Positions 1 to 6,916 of a stretch of 11,043 nt of DNA are shown here, one piece after another. The translations under genes and the position numbers were made by a program. The stretch lies in the NCBI GenBank assembly GCA_026390275.1, contig JAPLGF010000256.1, positions 1-11,043 on the forward strand. The letters run 5' to 3'. The first letter of the stretch is position 1, and each line of letters opens with the position of its first letter. Source of the stretch: Candidatus Atribacteria bacterium (GTDB taxonomy: Bacteria; Atribacterota; Atribacteria; Atribacterales; Atribacteraceae). The notes under the pieces are model-generated. The model had not been told where the DNA came from and did no database searches. It saw nothing but the letters and a program-made list of their open reading frames with translations.

Positions 1-495
1 GCCTGTGCCGTGGCACGGACATTGAACGTTCCAGTTTCCCAGATTGAACAAGCCCTTCCAGGTTTTGTAGGTCTTCCCCACCGCATTCAGAAAGTGGGGG
101 AGGTGGAGGGGGTGGTCTATTACGATGATTCCAAATCCACCACTCCGGCCGCAACCCGGGTTGCAGTGGAATCGATTCCGGGACGGATTATTCTTTTGAT
201 CGGTGGGCGGGCGAAGATGAAAGATTTCACGGAATTAAAAGAAGTGCTTCTGGCCGGGCGGGTGAAAGCGGTGGTGGTGTTCGGGGAACATCAGGTTCTT
301 TTGCAGCGGTTTGTTCCAGAAGAGATGGAGTGCCATCTGGTTTCCAACTTACCACAGGCGGTAAATATCGCCCACTTGATTGCCAGCCCCGGTGAAAAGG
401 TGCTCCTCTCCCCGGCCTGCTCGAGCTGGGATCAGTACCTTAATTTTGAAGAGAGAGGAGAACATTTCAAGCGTCTGGTGTATGAACTCCGATAG
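1..495 (+). CDS. murD: UDP-N-acetylmuramoyl-L-alanine--D-glutamate ligase, C-terminal part (partial at window start)
   Basis: MurD is the cytoplasmic ATP-dependent ligase that adds D-glutamate to UDP-MurNAc-L-Ala. The frame is open from base 1 with no stop, so the gene begins upstream; the GTG at 10 is only an internal valine. What remains is the end of the central domain and the C-terminal domain. Visible Mur ligase landmarks are GLPHRIQKVGEVEGVVYYDD, then DDSKSTTPAAT (the MurD DDSKxT substrate motif), the LLIGGRAKMKDF segment, and near the C terminus LLSPACSSWDQYLNFEERG. That last segment closely matches the MurD-specific LLSPACASxDxFxxFExRG signature and separates it from MurC, MurE and MurF. 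The stop TAG (493-495) lies inside the start region of ftsW, which begins at 482, so the two genes overlap by 14 bases and are probably translationally coupled. Confidence 0.96.
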   Translation, partial: ACAVARTLNVPVSQIEQALPGFVGLPHRIQKVGEVEGVVYYDDSKSTTPAATRVAVESIPGRIILLIGGRAKMKDFTELKEVLLAGRVKAVVVFGEHQVLLQRFVPEEMECHLVSNLPQAVNIAHLIASPGEKVLLSPACSSWDQYLNFEERGEHFKRLVYELR

Positions 496-1462
496 AATTC
501 CGATGCATCGTTGGATCTCCAACCATTTTTATGATTTCAAAAAGAGACGTTGGTGGTGGGATGTTGACCCGTATCTCTTCTGGTCAGTGATACTTTTGTT
601 GTCCCTGGGCCTGGTCATGGTTTTGAGTGCCAGTATGACCACTGCCCTTATGTCATTCAGTGACGGTTCTTTCAACTTTCAGCCGTCTGAACTGGCCAAG
701 CTGAGCCTGATTCTCTATATGTCGAATACCCTGGTCACTCATCCCCACCGGGCACAGGATTTTGTGTATGGGGTCATTCCCTTCCTTCTGGTCTTGGGGT
801 TGATGGGGGTGCTCGTCCTGATGGAGCCGGATATGGGAACCGCGTTGTTCCTTGGAATCATGACTTTTGTCATGCTCTTTTTGGGAGGGCGGAGAGTGTC
901 TCACCTCCTGCTCCCGGCGATTGCCGCTATCCCGGTTCTCATCTTTCTCATCTACAGTGGTCACAATGCCTACTGGCAGGACCGGATTGAATCGTTCATC
1001 GATCCCTGGAAAGAACCGCTGGGTAAAGGATTTCAAATCATTCAGTCCCTGATTGCCATCGGAACCGGGGGAATACTGGGACGAGGGCTGGGAGAGAGCC
1101 GTCAGAAGTTTTTTTATCTCCCGGACCGTCATACCGACTTTATTTTTGCGATCATCGGGGAGGAACTGGGTATTGTCGGGACGATCGGGGTGGTGATCCT
1201 GTTCGGGATCATTCTCTGGAGAGGATGGACGATTGCCTGCCGTTGTGGTGATGAATTCCAGAGTATCTTCGCCCTGGGTCTCACTCTCAATATTGTACTG
1301 CAGGCGCTCATCAATATGTGTGCCGTTCTGAGAATCGTTCCGGTAACCGGGATTACCCTCCCTTTTGTGAGTTATGGAAATTCATCCGTCCTCATTTCCC
1401 TGGTAGAAGTGGGACTCCTTTTCAATATCGCCCAACATCAGAAGGTGACCCAAAATGGATAG
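482..1462 (+). CDS. ftsW: FtsW septal peptidoglycan glycosyltransferase (SEDS family) with internal in-frame deletion
   Basis: SEDS-family membrane glycosyltransferase that polymerises lipid II at the septum with a partner class B PBP. The ATG at 482 gives 326 residues; ATG 503 is an alternative, and neither has a good Shine-Dalgarno site. Family motifs seen: TM1 ending in VMVLSAS (residues 45-51), FQPSELAKL (66-74), MEPDMGTALF (114-123), GKGFQIIQSLIAIG (181-194), LPDRHTDFIFAIIGEELG (213-230, with the conserved periplasmic Asp) and TLPFVSYGNSS (292-302). FtsW proteins usually have 360-400 residues and ten membrane helices. Here only 15 residues separate SAS from QPSE, against about 79 in E. 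coli FtsW as I recall it. TM2, TM3 and the RWI-type loop are therefore missing, while the reading frame is kept. The usual SYGGSS is SYGNSS. FtsW rather than RodA is chosen from its place between murD and murG. Identity is certain; activity is doubtful. Confidence 0.93.
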   Translation: MNSDRIPMHRWISNHFYDFKKRRWWWDVDPYLFWSVILLLSLGLVMVLSASMTTALMSFSDGSFNFQPSELAKLSLILYMSNTLVTHPHRAQDFVYGVIPFLLVLGLMGVLVLMEPDMGTALFLGIMTFVMLFLGGRRVSHLLLPAIAAIPVLIFLIYSGHNAYWQDRIESFIDPWKEPLGKGFQIIQSLIAIGTGGILGRGLGESRQKFFYLPDRHTDFIFAIIGEELGIVGTIGVVILFGIILWRGWTIACRCGDEFQSIFALGLTLNIVLQALINMCAVLRIVPVTGITLPFVSYGNSSVLISLVEVGLLFNIAQHQKVTQNG

Positions 1463-1494
1463 ACTACCCCGAAAATACTGTGAGTGGTGAATAG

Positions 1495-2664
1495 TTGAAG
1501 GAAATGAACAGAGAAACAAAAAGCAACCTTACTCAATTTTCATCCCTTGATGGTGCCAGGAAAGGGCATGATTGTCTATTCATTGCTGCCGGCGGAACCG
1601 GTGGACACATCTTCCCGGCCTTGAGTATCGCGCAGGAACTCGCTCGTCACCAGGGGTTGGACATCCGGTTTATTGGGACCCGGCGAGGTATGGAAAAACG
1701 GCTTATCCCAGAAGCTGGATTTTCCCTCTCTTTCATTCGAGCTCGGGGTTGGAGCCGGGCATGGGGTATGGATTTTTTCCGATCAGTTGAAGATAATATG
1801 GTAGGGGTTTTCCAGTCGTTTTTTTTTATTATCCGGTACCATCCCCGGGCCGTGCTGGCGATGGGGAGTTACGTGTCCCTGCTTATTTCTTTCTGGGCGT
1901 GGGTTTTCCGGGTTCCGATCTATGTACAAGAACAAAATATTCATCCGGGACTGGCTAACCGTCTCATCTCTCGGTGGGCGATCCGGGTTTTTGCCTCCGT
2001 AGAGGATTCCATTCCCTTTTTTTTCCATCCGGACCGGGTAGTCGTGACCGGAAATCCCTTGCGGAAAAACATCCTGGAGTGGAGGGGAAGAAAACCGGAG
2101 GCCATCTCCCGGTTGGGTTTATCTCTCAACCGGACCACCATTCTGGTCATGGGAGGGAGTTTGGGATCGCAGGTGATCAACGCCGTTTTCTGGGAAGCTC
2201 TGCGAACCCTTTCGGAAGATCGTTTCCAGGTCCTCCATGTCACCGGTCCGGAAGCATTGTCCCAGGCAAAAGAGGTGGCGGCTCATTTTTCCTTTCCCTA
2301 TCTTGTCTATGGTTTTATTTCCGAACCAGGTATTTTGTATGCAGCGGCGGATGTGGCGATTTGCCGTTCCGGGGCAAATACCACGTACGAGCTTTACTGG
2401 TATGGACTCCCTGCCATCCTGATCCCGTTTGAAGGTGCGACGGAGAGCCATCAACTCTACAATGCACTCTGGCTCCAAAAGAATCAACCGGTGGAGATCA
2501 TTCCGGAAAAAACTCTCCAGCCGGCAATGATGGTAGATGCCATCAGGATTATGATGGGATCATCTCCAGGCATCAATGATGAACGAGCATATCTTCCATG
2601 GGCAGCGTCACGAATTGCTGATATGATTGTCGATAGGATCCGGAGGAGGAATTCAATTGGATAA
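1495..2664 (+). CDS. murG: UDP-N-acetylglucosamine--lipid I GlcNAc transferase MurG
   Basis: Peripheral membrane GT-B glycosyltransferase (GT28) that adds GlcNAc to lipid I to make lipid II, the substrate of FtsW. Motifs in order: GGTGGH (residues 33-38, diphospho-lipid binding loop), GTRRGMEKRLIPEAG (61-75), AMGSYVS (122-128), VQEQNIHPGLANR (144-156), VTGNPLR (184-190), GGSLGSQVIN (220-229), CRSGANTTYELYWYGLP (290-306, with the Glu that contacts the UDP-GlcNAc ribose) and ESHQLYNA (317-324). The length of 389 is slightly above the usual 350-370 because about 25 polar residues precede the first beta strand. The start is uncertain: TTG 1495 has GGTGA four bases upstream, while ATG 1504 has AAGGAA directly against it, which is too close. 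No better in-frame start exists further down. A run of nine T (1819-1827) encodes Phe-Phe-Phe without breaking the frame. The gene overlaps murC by 8 bases. Confidence 0.96.
   Translation: MKEMNRETKSNLTQFSSLDGARKGHDCLFIAAGGTGGHIFPALSIAQELARHQGLDIRFIGTRRGMEKRLIPEAGFSLSFIRARGWSRAWGMDFFRSVEDNMVGVFQSFFFIIRYHPRAVLAMGSYVSLLISFWAWVFRVPIYVQEQNIHPGLANRLISRWAIRVFASVEDSIPFFFHPDRVVVTGNPLRKNILEWRGRKPEAISRLGLSLNRTTILVMGGSLGSQVINAVFWEALRTLSEDRFQVLHVTGPEALSQAKEVAAHFSFPYLVYGFISEPGILYAAADVAICRSGANTTYELYWYGLPAILIPFEGATESHQLYNALWLQKNQPVEIIPEKTLQPAMMVDAIRIMMGSSPGINDERAYLPWAASRIADMIVDRIRRRNSIG
2642..2649 (+). promoter_or_regulatory. Strong Shine-Dalgarno site of murC
   Basis: GGAGGAGG lies 7 bases before the TTG at 2657. 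Because of this spacing the TTG 2657 is chosen as the murC start, not the in-frame TTG at 2627 or the ATG at 2672. The site sits inside the last codons of murG, so translation of murC is probably coupled to murG. Confidence 0.85.
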
Positions 2665-4078
2665 TCCACAGATGTGTTTACCGCAGGACCTGTATTTCAT
2701 CGGGATTGGTGGGGCGGGGATGAGTGCCCTGGCCTCTATCGCGCATGGAATGGGATACCGGGTCAGCGGATCAGATATTTTACAGAGTGAAAATACCGAA
2801 CGCTTGCAAGAGCAAGGGATTCCGGTCTATATCGGTCATTGCCGGGAGAGGATCCGGTCGGTGGAAGCAGTGGTGGTTTCCTCCGCTATCCCCGGTACCA
2901 ACGAGGAGGTGCAGGAGGCCCAGGCTCTGGGTCTTCCCATCATCCACCGGGGCGAAATGCTGGCCCAGCTTCTCAATCCCAAGAAAGGCATTGCCATCGC
3001 GGGAACCCACGGAAAAACCACCACCACGTCAATGATTTCCCTGTTATTGGAAATGGCAGATATGGATCCAACAGTTTTGGTGGGAGGAGAAGTGGAGGAT
3101 ATCGGAGGAAACGCTAAAAATGGGACCGGAGAGTATTTTGTTTCGGAAGCGGATGAGAGTGATGGTTCCTTCCTGCGACTCCGACCATATTGTGCGGTGG
3201 TCACCAACATTGAAGATGATCATCTCGATCATTACGGCAATGAAGAGAATGAACTGGAAGCCTTCCGAACCTTCGTGAATGGTGTAAAGATGGGTGGTTT
3301 TTCCGTAGTTTGTGGTGATCATTTCAACGTGAAAGCCTTGCTCCGGCGTCCACTTGTCACTCGCATGGTGACCTACGGAATGATCAACCCGGATGTTGAT
3401 GTGTGGGGGGAGGTTATAGAAGAACGGGCAGAAGGAACCCTGTTTGGAGTACGGAGTCGAGGGACGGATCTCGGACAGTTTGTGTTGAATATTCCCGGAC
3501 TCCATAATGTGAGCAATGCCTTAGCTTGTATTGCTACTGCTCTGAATATCGGGGTAGATCTCTCCTTTGTTCGGGAAGCTCTGTCGGCGTTCCGGGGAGT
3601 GAAACGACGCTACGAGCGAATCGGCTTTATCGATGGGACGGTGGTGATCGATGACTATGCACATCATCCTACCGAGATGAAGGTGGTCATCAAGACTGCC
3701 CTGAGCTGGACTTTGGGAAAGGTGGGTGTTATTTTTCAGCCCCATCGTTTCACTCGGACCCGTCGTTTGTTTCGGGAGATGGCCGGGGTACTGGAGAGCG
3801 TCCATCGGGTGATTCTTCTCCCCATCTACTCTGCGGGAGAAAAGCCGATTGATGGAGTGTCATCGGTTTTGATTTATGATGCCTTGAAAAGCGATGGCTA
3901 TGATCGGGTGGTGCTGGTGAATTCTTTGAAAGAAGCAGCCGGACAGGTGGAACCAATGATCGGGCCAGGAAATATTCTCATCACGATGGGTGCGGGTGAT
4001 GTATGGAAAGTGGCTACCGCCTTATGCAGGAAAAATGGGAATCAGCCGGACGAGCATTCACCGGTTCTCCAGCACTGA
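2657..4078 (+). CDS. murC: UDP-N-acetylmuramate--L-alanine ligase MurC
   Basis: Cytoplasmic Mur ligase that adds the first amino acid, L-alanine, to UDP-MurNAc using ATP. Started at TTG 2657, it has 473 residues, normal for the family. N-terminal domain: IGIGGAGMSALA (15-26), the UDP-binding loop of MurC, then GSD (38-40) and VVSSAIPG. Central ATPase domain: P-loop AGTHGKTTTT (115-124), SEADESDGSF (163-172) and TNIEDDHLDHYG (183-194). C-terminal domain: HNVSNALACIA (283-293), KRRYERIG (316-323), DDYAHHPTE (332-340, MurC type), QPHRFTRTR (361-369) and a late ITMGAGDVW (442-450). All the expected catalytic motifs are present and intact. Its end overlaps the start of murB by 76 bases if murB begins at 4003, or by 55 if it begins at 4024. 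Confidence 0.97.
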   Translation: MDNPQMCLPQDLYFIGIGGAGMSALASIAHGMGYRVSGSDILQSENTERLQEQGIPVYIGHCRERIRSVEAVVVSSAIPGTNEEVQEAQALGLPIIHRGEMLAQLLNPKKGIAIAGTHGKTTTTSMISLLLEMADMDPTVLVGGEVEDIGGNAKNGTGEYFVSEADESDGSFLRLRPYCAVVTNIEDDHLDHYGNEENELEAFRTFVNGVKMGGFSVVCGDHFNVKALLRRPLVTRMVTYGMINPDVDVWGEVIEERAEGTLFGVRSRGTDLGQFVLNIPGLHNVSNALACIATALNIGVDLSFVREALSAFRGVKRRYERIGFIDGTVVIDDYAHHPTEMKVVIKTALSWTLGKVGVIFQPHRFTRTRRLFREMAGVLESVHRVILLPIYSAGEKPIDGVSSVLIYDALKSDGYDRVVLVNSLKEAAGQVEPMIGPGNILITMGAGDVWKVATALCRKNGNQPDEHSPVLQH

Positions 4079-4938
4079 AAATCATATCCGGTCCCGAAAT
4101 GAAGTTCTACACCACCTGGAAGATCGGTGGGAAGGCAGTGGCCCTGGTTGATATTGTTGACAGCCGGATGGTCCCCGATTTTTTTCTCCGTATGAAAGAA
4201 GCCGGATGTCGGTACAAAATGCTGGGGAAGGGTTCCAACATTTTGGTGGATGATGAGGGTTTTCCGGGAGTGGTGGTCCGATTATCCGGTGATTTTTCCC
4301 GGGTGGTTCTCCAGGGTGATCGGATCATCGAATCGGGGGCGGGAACACCGCTGTGTAACCTGGTGAGTTCCACCCTCCGCCATGGTTTGGGGGGGTGCGA
4401 GTTCCTGGTAGGAATTCCCGGGACCGTTGGTGGTGCCATCCTGGTGAACGCCGGGTGTTTCGGGCAGGAAATTGGGCAGCTGGTTAGCCGAGTTCAGGTG
4501 ATGGATCCGGATGGAACCGTTCATTGGTTGGAGAAAAAGGAGTATGGTTTTTTCTATCGCGGGTCGTCCCTGAAGAGAAGTGAGGGTATCATTCTTCGAG
4601 TGGTGTTCAGCCTTGTTCCGGATTTTCCGGTGGTGATCCGGGAGAAAATTCGGTATTATAGTCTCACTCGCAAACAGAATCAACCGGTGAGATGGCCCTC
4701 GGCGGGCAGCGTGTTCAAGAATCCCCCGGGTTTCTATGCGGCGCGCATCATCGAAGATCTGGGGTTTAAAGGGCTCAAATCAGGGGGAGCACAGATTTCC
4801 GAAAAACATTCCAATTTCATCGTCAATTTGGGCGGGGCAACCTCCCGGGATGTCATCTCTCTCATCGATTGGATCAGGACTGAGGTTCTGCGAGCACGGG
4901 ATATTTCTTTAGAAAATGAAATAGAGGTCTGGCAATGA
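4003..4938 (+). CDS. murB: UDP-N-acetylenolpyruvoylglucosamine reductase MurB
   Basis: FAD-dependent, NADPH-using enzyme that reduces UDP-GlcNAc-enolpyruvate to UDP-MurNAc in the cytoplasm. Motifs in order: YTTWKIGG (36-43), GKGSNILVDDEGFPGVVV (75-92, FAD pyrophosphate binding), GLGGCEFLVGIPGTVGGA (128-145), NAGCFGQEI (149-157), YRGSSLK (185-191), PSAGSVFKNPPG (232-243) with the proton-donating Ser at 236, GGAQISEKHSNFIVN (261-275), and a C-terminal LENEIEVW holding the expected catalytic Glu. The 311-residue length and the SAGSVFKNP form match the shorter MurB type common outside the enterics. ATG 4003 is preceded by GGTGA (3995-3999); ATG 4024 is an alternative that removes seven residues and fits family N termini equally well. 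The gene lies deep in the murC end and its TGA overlaps the ATG of ftsQ (ATGA, 4935-4938). Confidence 0.96.
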   Translation: MESGYRLMQEKWESAGRAFTGSPALKIISGPEMKFYTTWKIGGKAVALVDIVDSRMVPDFFLRMKEAGCRYKMLGKGSNILVDDEGFPGVVVRLSGDFSRVVLQGDRIIESGAGTPLCNLVSSTLRHGLGGCEFLVGIPGTVGGAILVNAGCFGQEIGQLVSRVQVMDPDGTVHWLEKKEYGFFYRGSSLKRSEGIILRVVFSLVPDFPVVIREKIRYYSLTRKQNQPVRWPSAGSVFKNPPGFYAARIIEDLGFKGLKSGGAQISEKHSNFIVNLGGATSRDVISLIDWIRTEVLRARDISLENEIEVWQ

Positions 4939-5650
4939 AATTCCGGAAAACTAAATTTATCATGAATCTCTTTTTTTTTATCTAATCATCGGGATTCTCT
5001 CCTGGCTGGTCTTCAGTTTCTTTATGCATGGGACACTTTTTAAGGTCAGCAACATCGAAATCACGGGAAACCGTACTATTTCCACGAACGAAATCGAAAA
5101 GGCTTCCGGGGTGCAGAAGGGAAAAAGTATCTTCGGGATCCGAAGCTGGGAAGTCCAGAAGAATTTAGAGAAGATACGGGGTATCAAACGGGTGGAGGTA
5201 GAAAAGGTCTTTCCCCATCTGGTGCGGATCACCATCTGGGAGCGGATTCTTTTCGCCCGGGTGGTAGTGGGGGGTAGCTCGTTCTGTGTGGATGACGAAG
5301 GAATCGATGTGAAATGTCAGCCAGCTCCTCCCGACCGCATCGTGACCATTCGTCTCTCGGTGAATCGAAAAAGTGATATCCGGCGACTGTTAGAGGTCAT
5401 TAAGGCCTGGCAGGAGGGATTCGATAGTCCCCTCCGGGAGGTATCCCTCTCGGGTGACAGTCTGTTTATTTTACACCTGCAAAATGATATATTTATCAAA
5501 TGTGAAGGAGCCAGCAATCTTCTGGATAAGACCCTGGTTCTCAAACCCCTCCTCCGGGAGGTCCAGGTTAAATCCCTCAAGGTGGTGGGCTTCGATTTGC
5601 GCATGAAAAAGGACATCGTCCTTTTGCAGAATAAGGAGGAAATTTATTGA
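4935..5650 (+). CDS. ftsQ: FtsQ/DivIB cell division protein, frameshifted at a T9 run
   Basis: FtsQ is a single-pass membrane protein that links early and late divisome parts through a POTRA domain and a beta domain. The start is inferred as ATG 4935, overlapping the murB stop and preceded by GAGGT six bases upstream. Read literally it gives only MKFRKTKFIMNLFFFI and stops at TAA 4983. If one T is added to the T9 run (4971-4979), the frame joins the long downstream frame to the stop at 5650, giving about 238 residues. The joined part reads NLFFFYLIIGILSWLVFSFF, a convincing membrane anchor after a short basic N terminus. After it come the POTRA domain (LFKVSNIEITGNRTIS through WEVQKNLEKIRGIKRVEVEKV to RITIWERILFA) and the beta domain. 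The 208-residue frame from ATG 5024 has no good ribosome site and no anchor, so it is unlikely to be the native product. Family assignment rests on POTRA-like features and on position between murB and ftsA. Confidence 0.85.
4971..4979 (+). other. T9 homopolymer at the ftsQ frame break
   Basis: Nine consecutive T. In the frame of ATG 4935 they are read as three TTT codons followed by ATC and TAA. A tenth T, or a shift of the ribosome one base back, gives TTT TTT TTT TAT CTA and leads into the FtsQ frame. The last seven T are aligned as a U UUU UUU heptamer in the zero frame, a form that permits -1 slippage, and a U9 run also permits RNA polymerase slippage. Confidence 0.85.
5633..5639 (+). promoter_or_regulatory. 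Strong Shine-Dalgarno site of ftsA
   Basis: AAGGAGG lies 7 bases before the TTG at 5647. This near-consensus site decides the ftsA start. It lies inside the last codons of ftsQ, whose TGA stop overlaps the TTG start (TTGA, 5647-5650). Confidence 0.88.
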
Positions 5651-6912
5651 AGTTCTGGCAGTATATTGAAGGTTCCAATCCGGCGATCGCGGCGGTTGAC
5701 GTGGGAACCAGCAAAATTTGTACGCTCATTGCAAAGGTTCATGCCAGTGGTATCGAAATTCTGGGGATTGGTCTGAGCGCTTCGGCCGGGATCAAAAAGG
5801 GTAAAGTGGTCGATATTGAAAAGGCCTCGGCGGCAATCCGGGAATCTCTTCTCCGGGCCATCGAAGTGGCCAAGGAAGAACCGGAGATATTTTTTACCGG
5901 AATTGCCGGTGATTATGTCACTTCTCAGAATGTGGATAACGAGATCCTGCTGGGGAAGGTAAGTCGGGAAGTGTATGATAAGGATATCGATAAAGTGGTG
6001 GAAGGAACCAAAGGTAAGATCATCACGGAGGGTTTGCGGATCATTCATGTCATTCCCCAGGAATTTTCCGTGGATAAGCAGAAGGGGATCGCCCATCCCC
6101 TGAAGATGGTGGGTACCAGTCTCAGCGTGAGTGCCCACCTGGTCGCAGCTGATGAAAATCACCTCCATAACCTGAAAGAAAGTTTTCAGAATGCCGGATA
6201 CGACATCACCCGTTTCGTTTTTCAGCCCTATGCTTCCGCTCTCGCCGTTCTCAACGAAAGTGAACAGGAAGCCGGTACAGTGCTGGTTGATATTGGTGGC
6301 GGAACCACGGATGTGGCGATTTTTTATAACGATGCTATCTATTATTCCTGTGATATCCAGGTGGGAGGTGAGTATATCACCTCTGACCTTTCCATTGGTT
6401 TGCGTACCTCCCGGGACGAGGCGGAGCGAATCAAGCTTCAGTATGGGAGTGTGTTCAGCAAGTTCGTTCCGGATGATGAGCTCATCGAAGTGAAAGATAT
6501 CAGTATGAAATCCCTGCGTACCCTGCGAAAAAAGTTTGCTTGTGAAATCATCGAAGCCCGGGTGAAAGAAATCTGTCTCCTGATTAAGAAAGAAATTCGG
6601 TCCTCTGGAATGGGACCGGTTTTACGCGGGGGGATTGTGTTGACCGGTGGTTCTTCTCTCCTCAATGGGATAACGGATTTTTCGTCTTCTCTCCTCAATT
6701 TACCAGTCCGGATGGGGTATCCGGAGAGTACTTATTATCTTGGTCAGGTACAGGCCATTTCCAATCCAATGTTTTCCACCTCCTGCGGACTTCTGCTCTT
6801 AGCGTCTATCGAAAGCCGACAGAAGACCCTCCCCCGTTTTTTACGGGAAGGTCCGACAGGGAAGGTTCAGGAGATGTTCAATAAGGTCAAAGATTTTTTT
6901 ATGATGGGATGA
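5647..6912 (+). CDS. ftsA: FtsA actin-like divisome ATPase and membrane tether of FtsZ
   Basis: FtsA is an actin-fold ATPase that anchors FtsZ to the inner membrane and recruits later division proteins. The protein has 421 residues from TTG 5647. Visible parts: phosphate-1 motif AAVDVGTSKICTLIAKV (15-31); domain 1C (about 84-166) with GIAGDYVTSQNVDNE and RIIHVIPQEFSVD; phosphate-2 motif VLVDIGGGTTDVAIF (212-226); VGGEYITSDLSIGL (239-252); adenosine motif GGIVLTGGSSLLNG (328-341); and a C-terminal amphipathic stretch VQEMFNKVKDFFMMG (407-421), the expected membrane-targeting helix. Domain 1C takes the place of actin subdomain 1B, which separates FtsA from MreB and DnaK. Nothing is broken. The gene sits four bases before the first possible ftsZ start, so FtsA and FtsZ are probably made from the same message in a set ratio. 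Confidence 0.97.
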   Translation: MKFWQYIEGSNPAIAAVDVGTSKICTLIAKVHASGIEILGIGLSASAGIKKGKVVDIEKASAAIRESLLRAIEVAKEEPEIFFTGIAGDYVTSQNVDNEILLGKVSREVYDKDIDKVVEGTKGKIITEGLRIIHVIPQEFSVDKQKGIAHPLKMVGTSLSVSAHLVAADENHLHNLKESFQNAGYDITRFVFQPYASALAVLNESEQEAGTVLVDIGGGTTDVAIFYNDAIYYSCDIQVGGEYITSDLSIGLRTSRDEAERIKLQYGSVFSKFVPDDELIEVKDISMKSLRTLRKKFACEIIEARVKEICLLIKKEIRSSGMGPVLRGGIVLTGGSSLLNGITDFSSSLLNLPVRMGYPESTYYLGQVQAISNPMFSTSCGLLLLASIESRQKTLPRFLREGPTGKVQEMFNKVKDFFMMG

Positions 6913-6916
6913 TCAA

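Noticed and set aside
380..481. ftsW extended upstream to ATG 380
   Set aside because: This would run through 116 bases of the conserved murD end. The added residues show no membrane-protein or FtsW similarity.
653..1132. A 159-residue minus-strand frame opposite ftsW
   Set aside because: Low-complexity charged protein with no family features, opposite a conserved membrane gene; a shadow frame.
1463..1494. A promoter or terminator between ftsW and murG
   Set aside because: The 32 bases hold no hairpin with a T run and no recognisable promoter boxes.
5431..5562. The 12-base repeat CCTCCGGGAGGT at 5431 and 5551 in ftsQ, 120 bases apart
   Set aside because: Both copies encode Leu-Arg-Glu-Val in frame with codons common in this window, and the flanks differ. 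Chance from codon bias is enough; I see no sign of a regulatory or mobile repeat.
5024..5650. ftsQ as a simple 208-residue gene starting at ATG 5024
   Set aside because: There is no good ribosome site before it, and it would drop the membrane anchor that is clearly encoded upstream in the same frame back to the T9 run.
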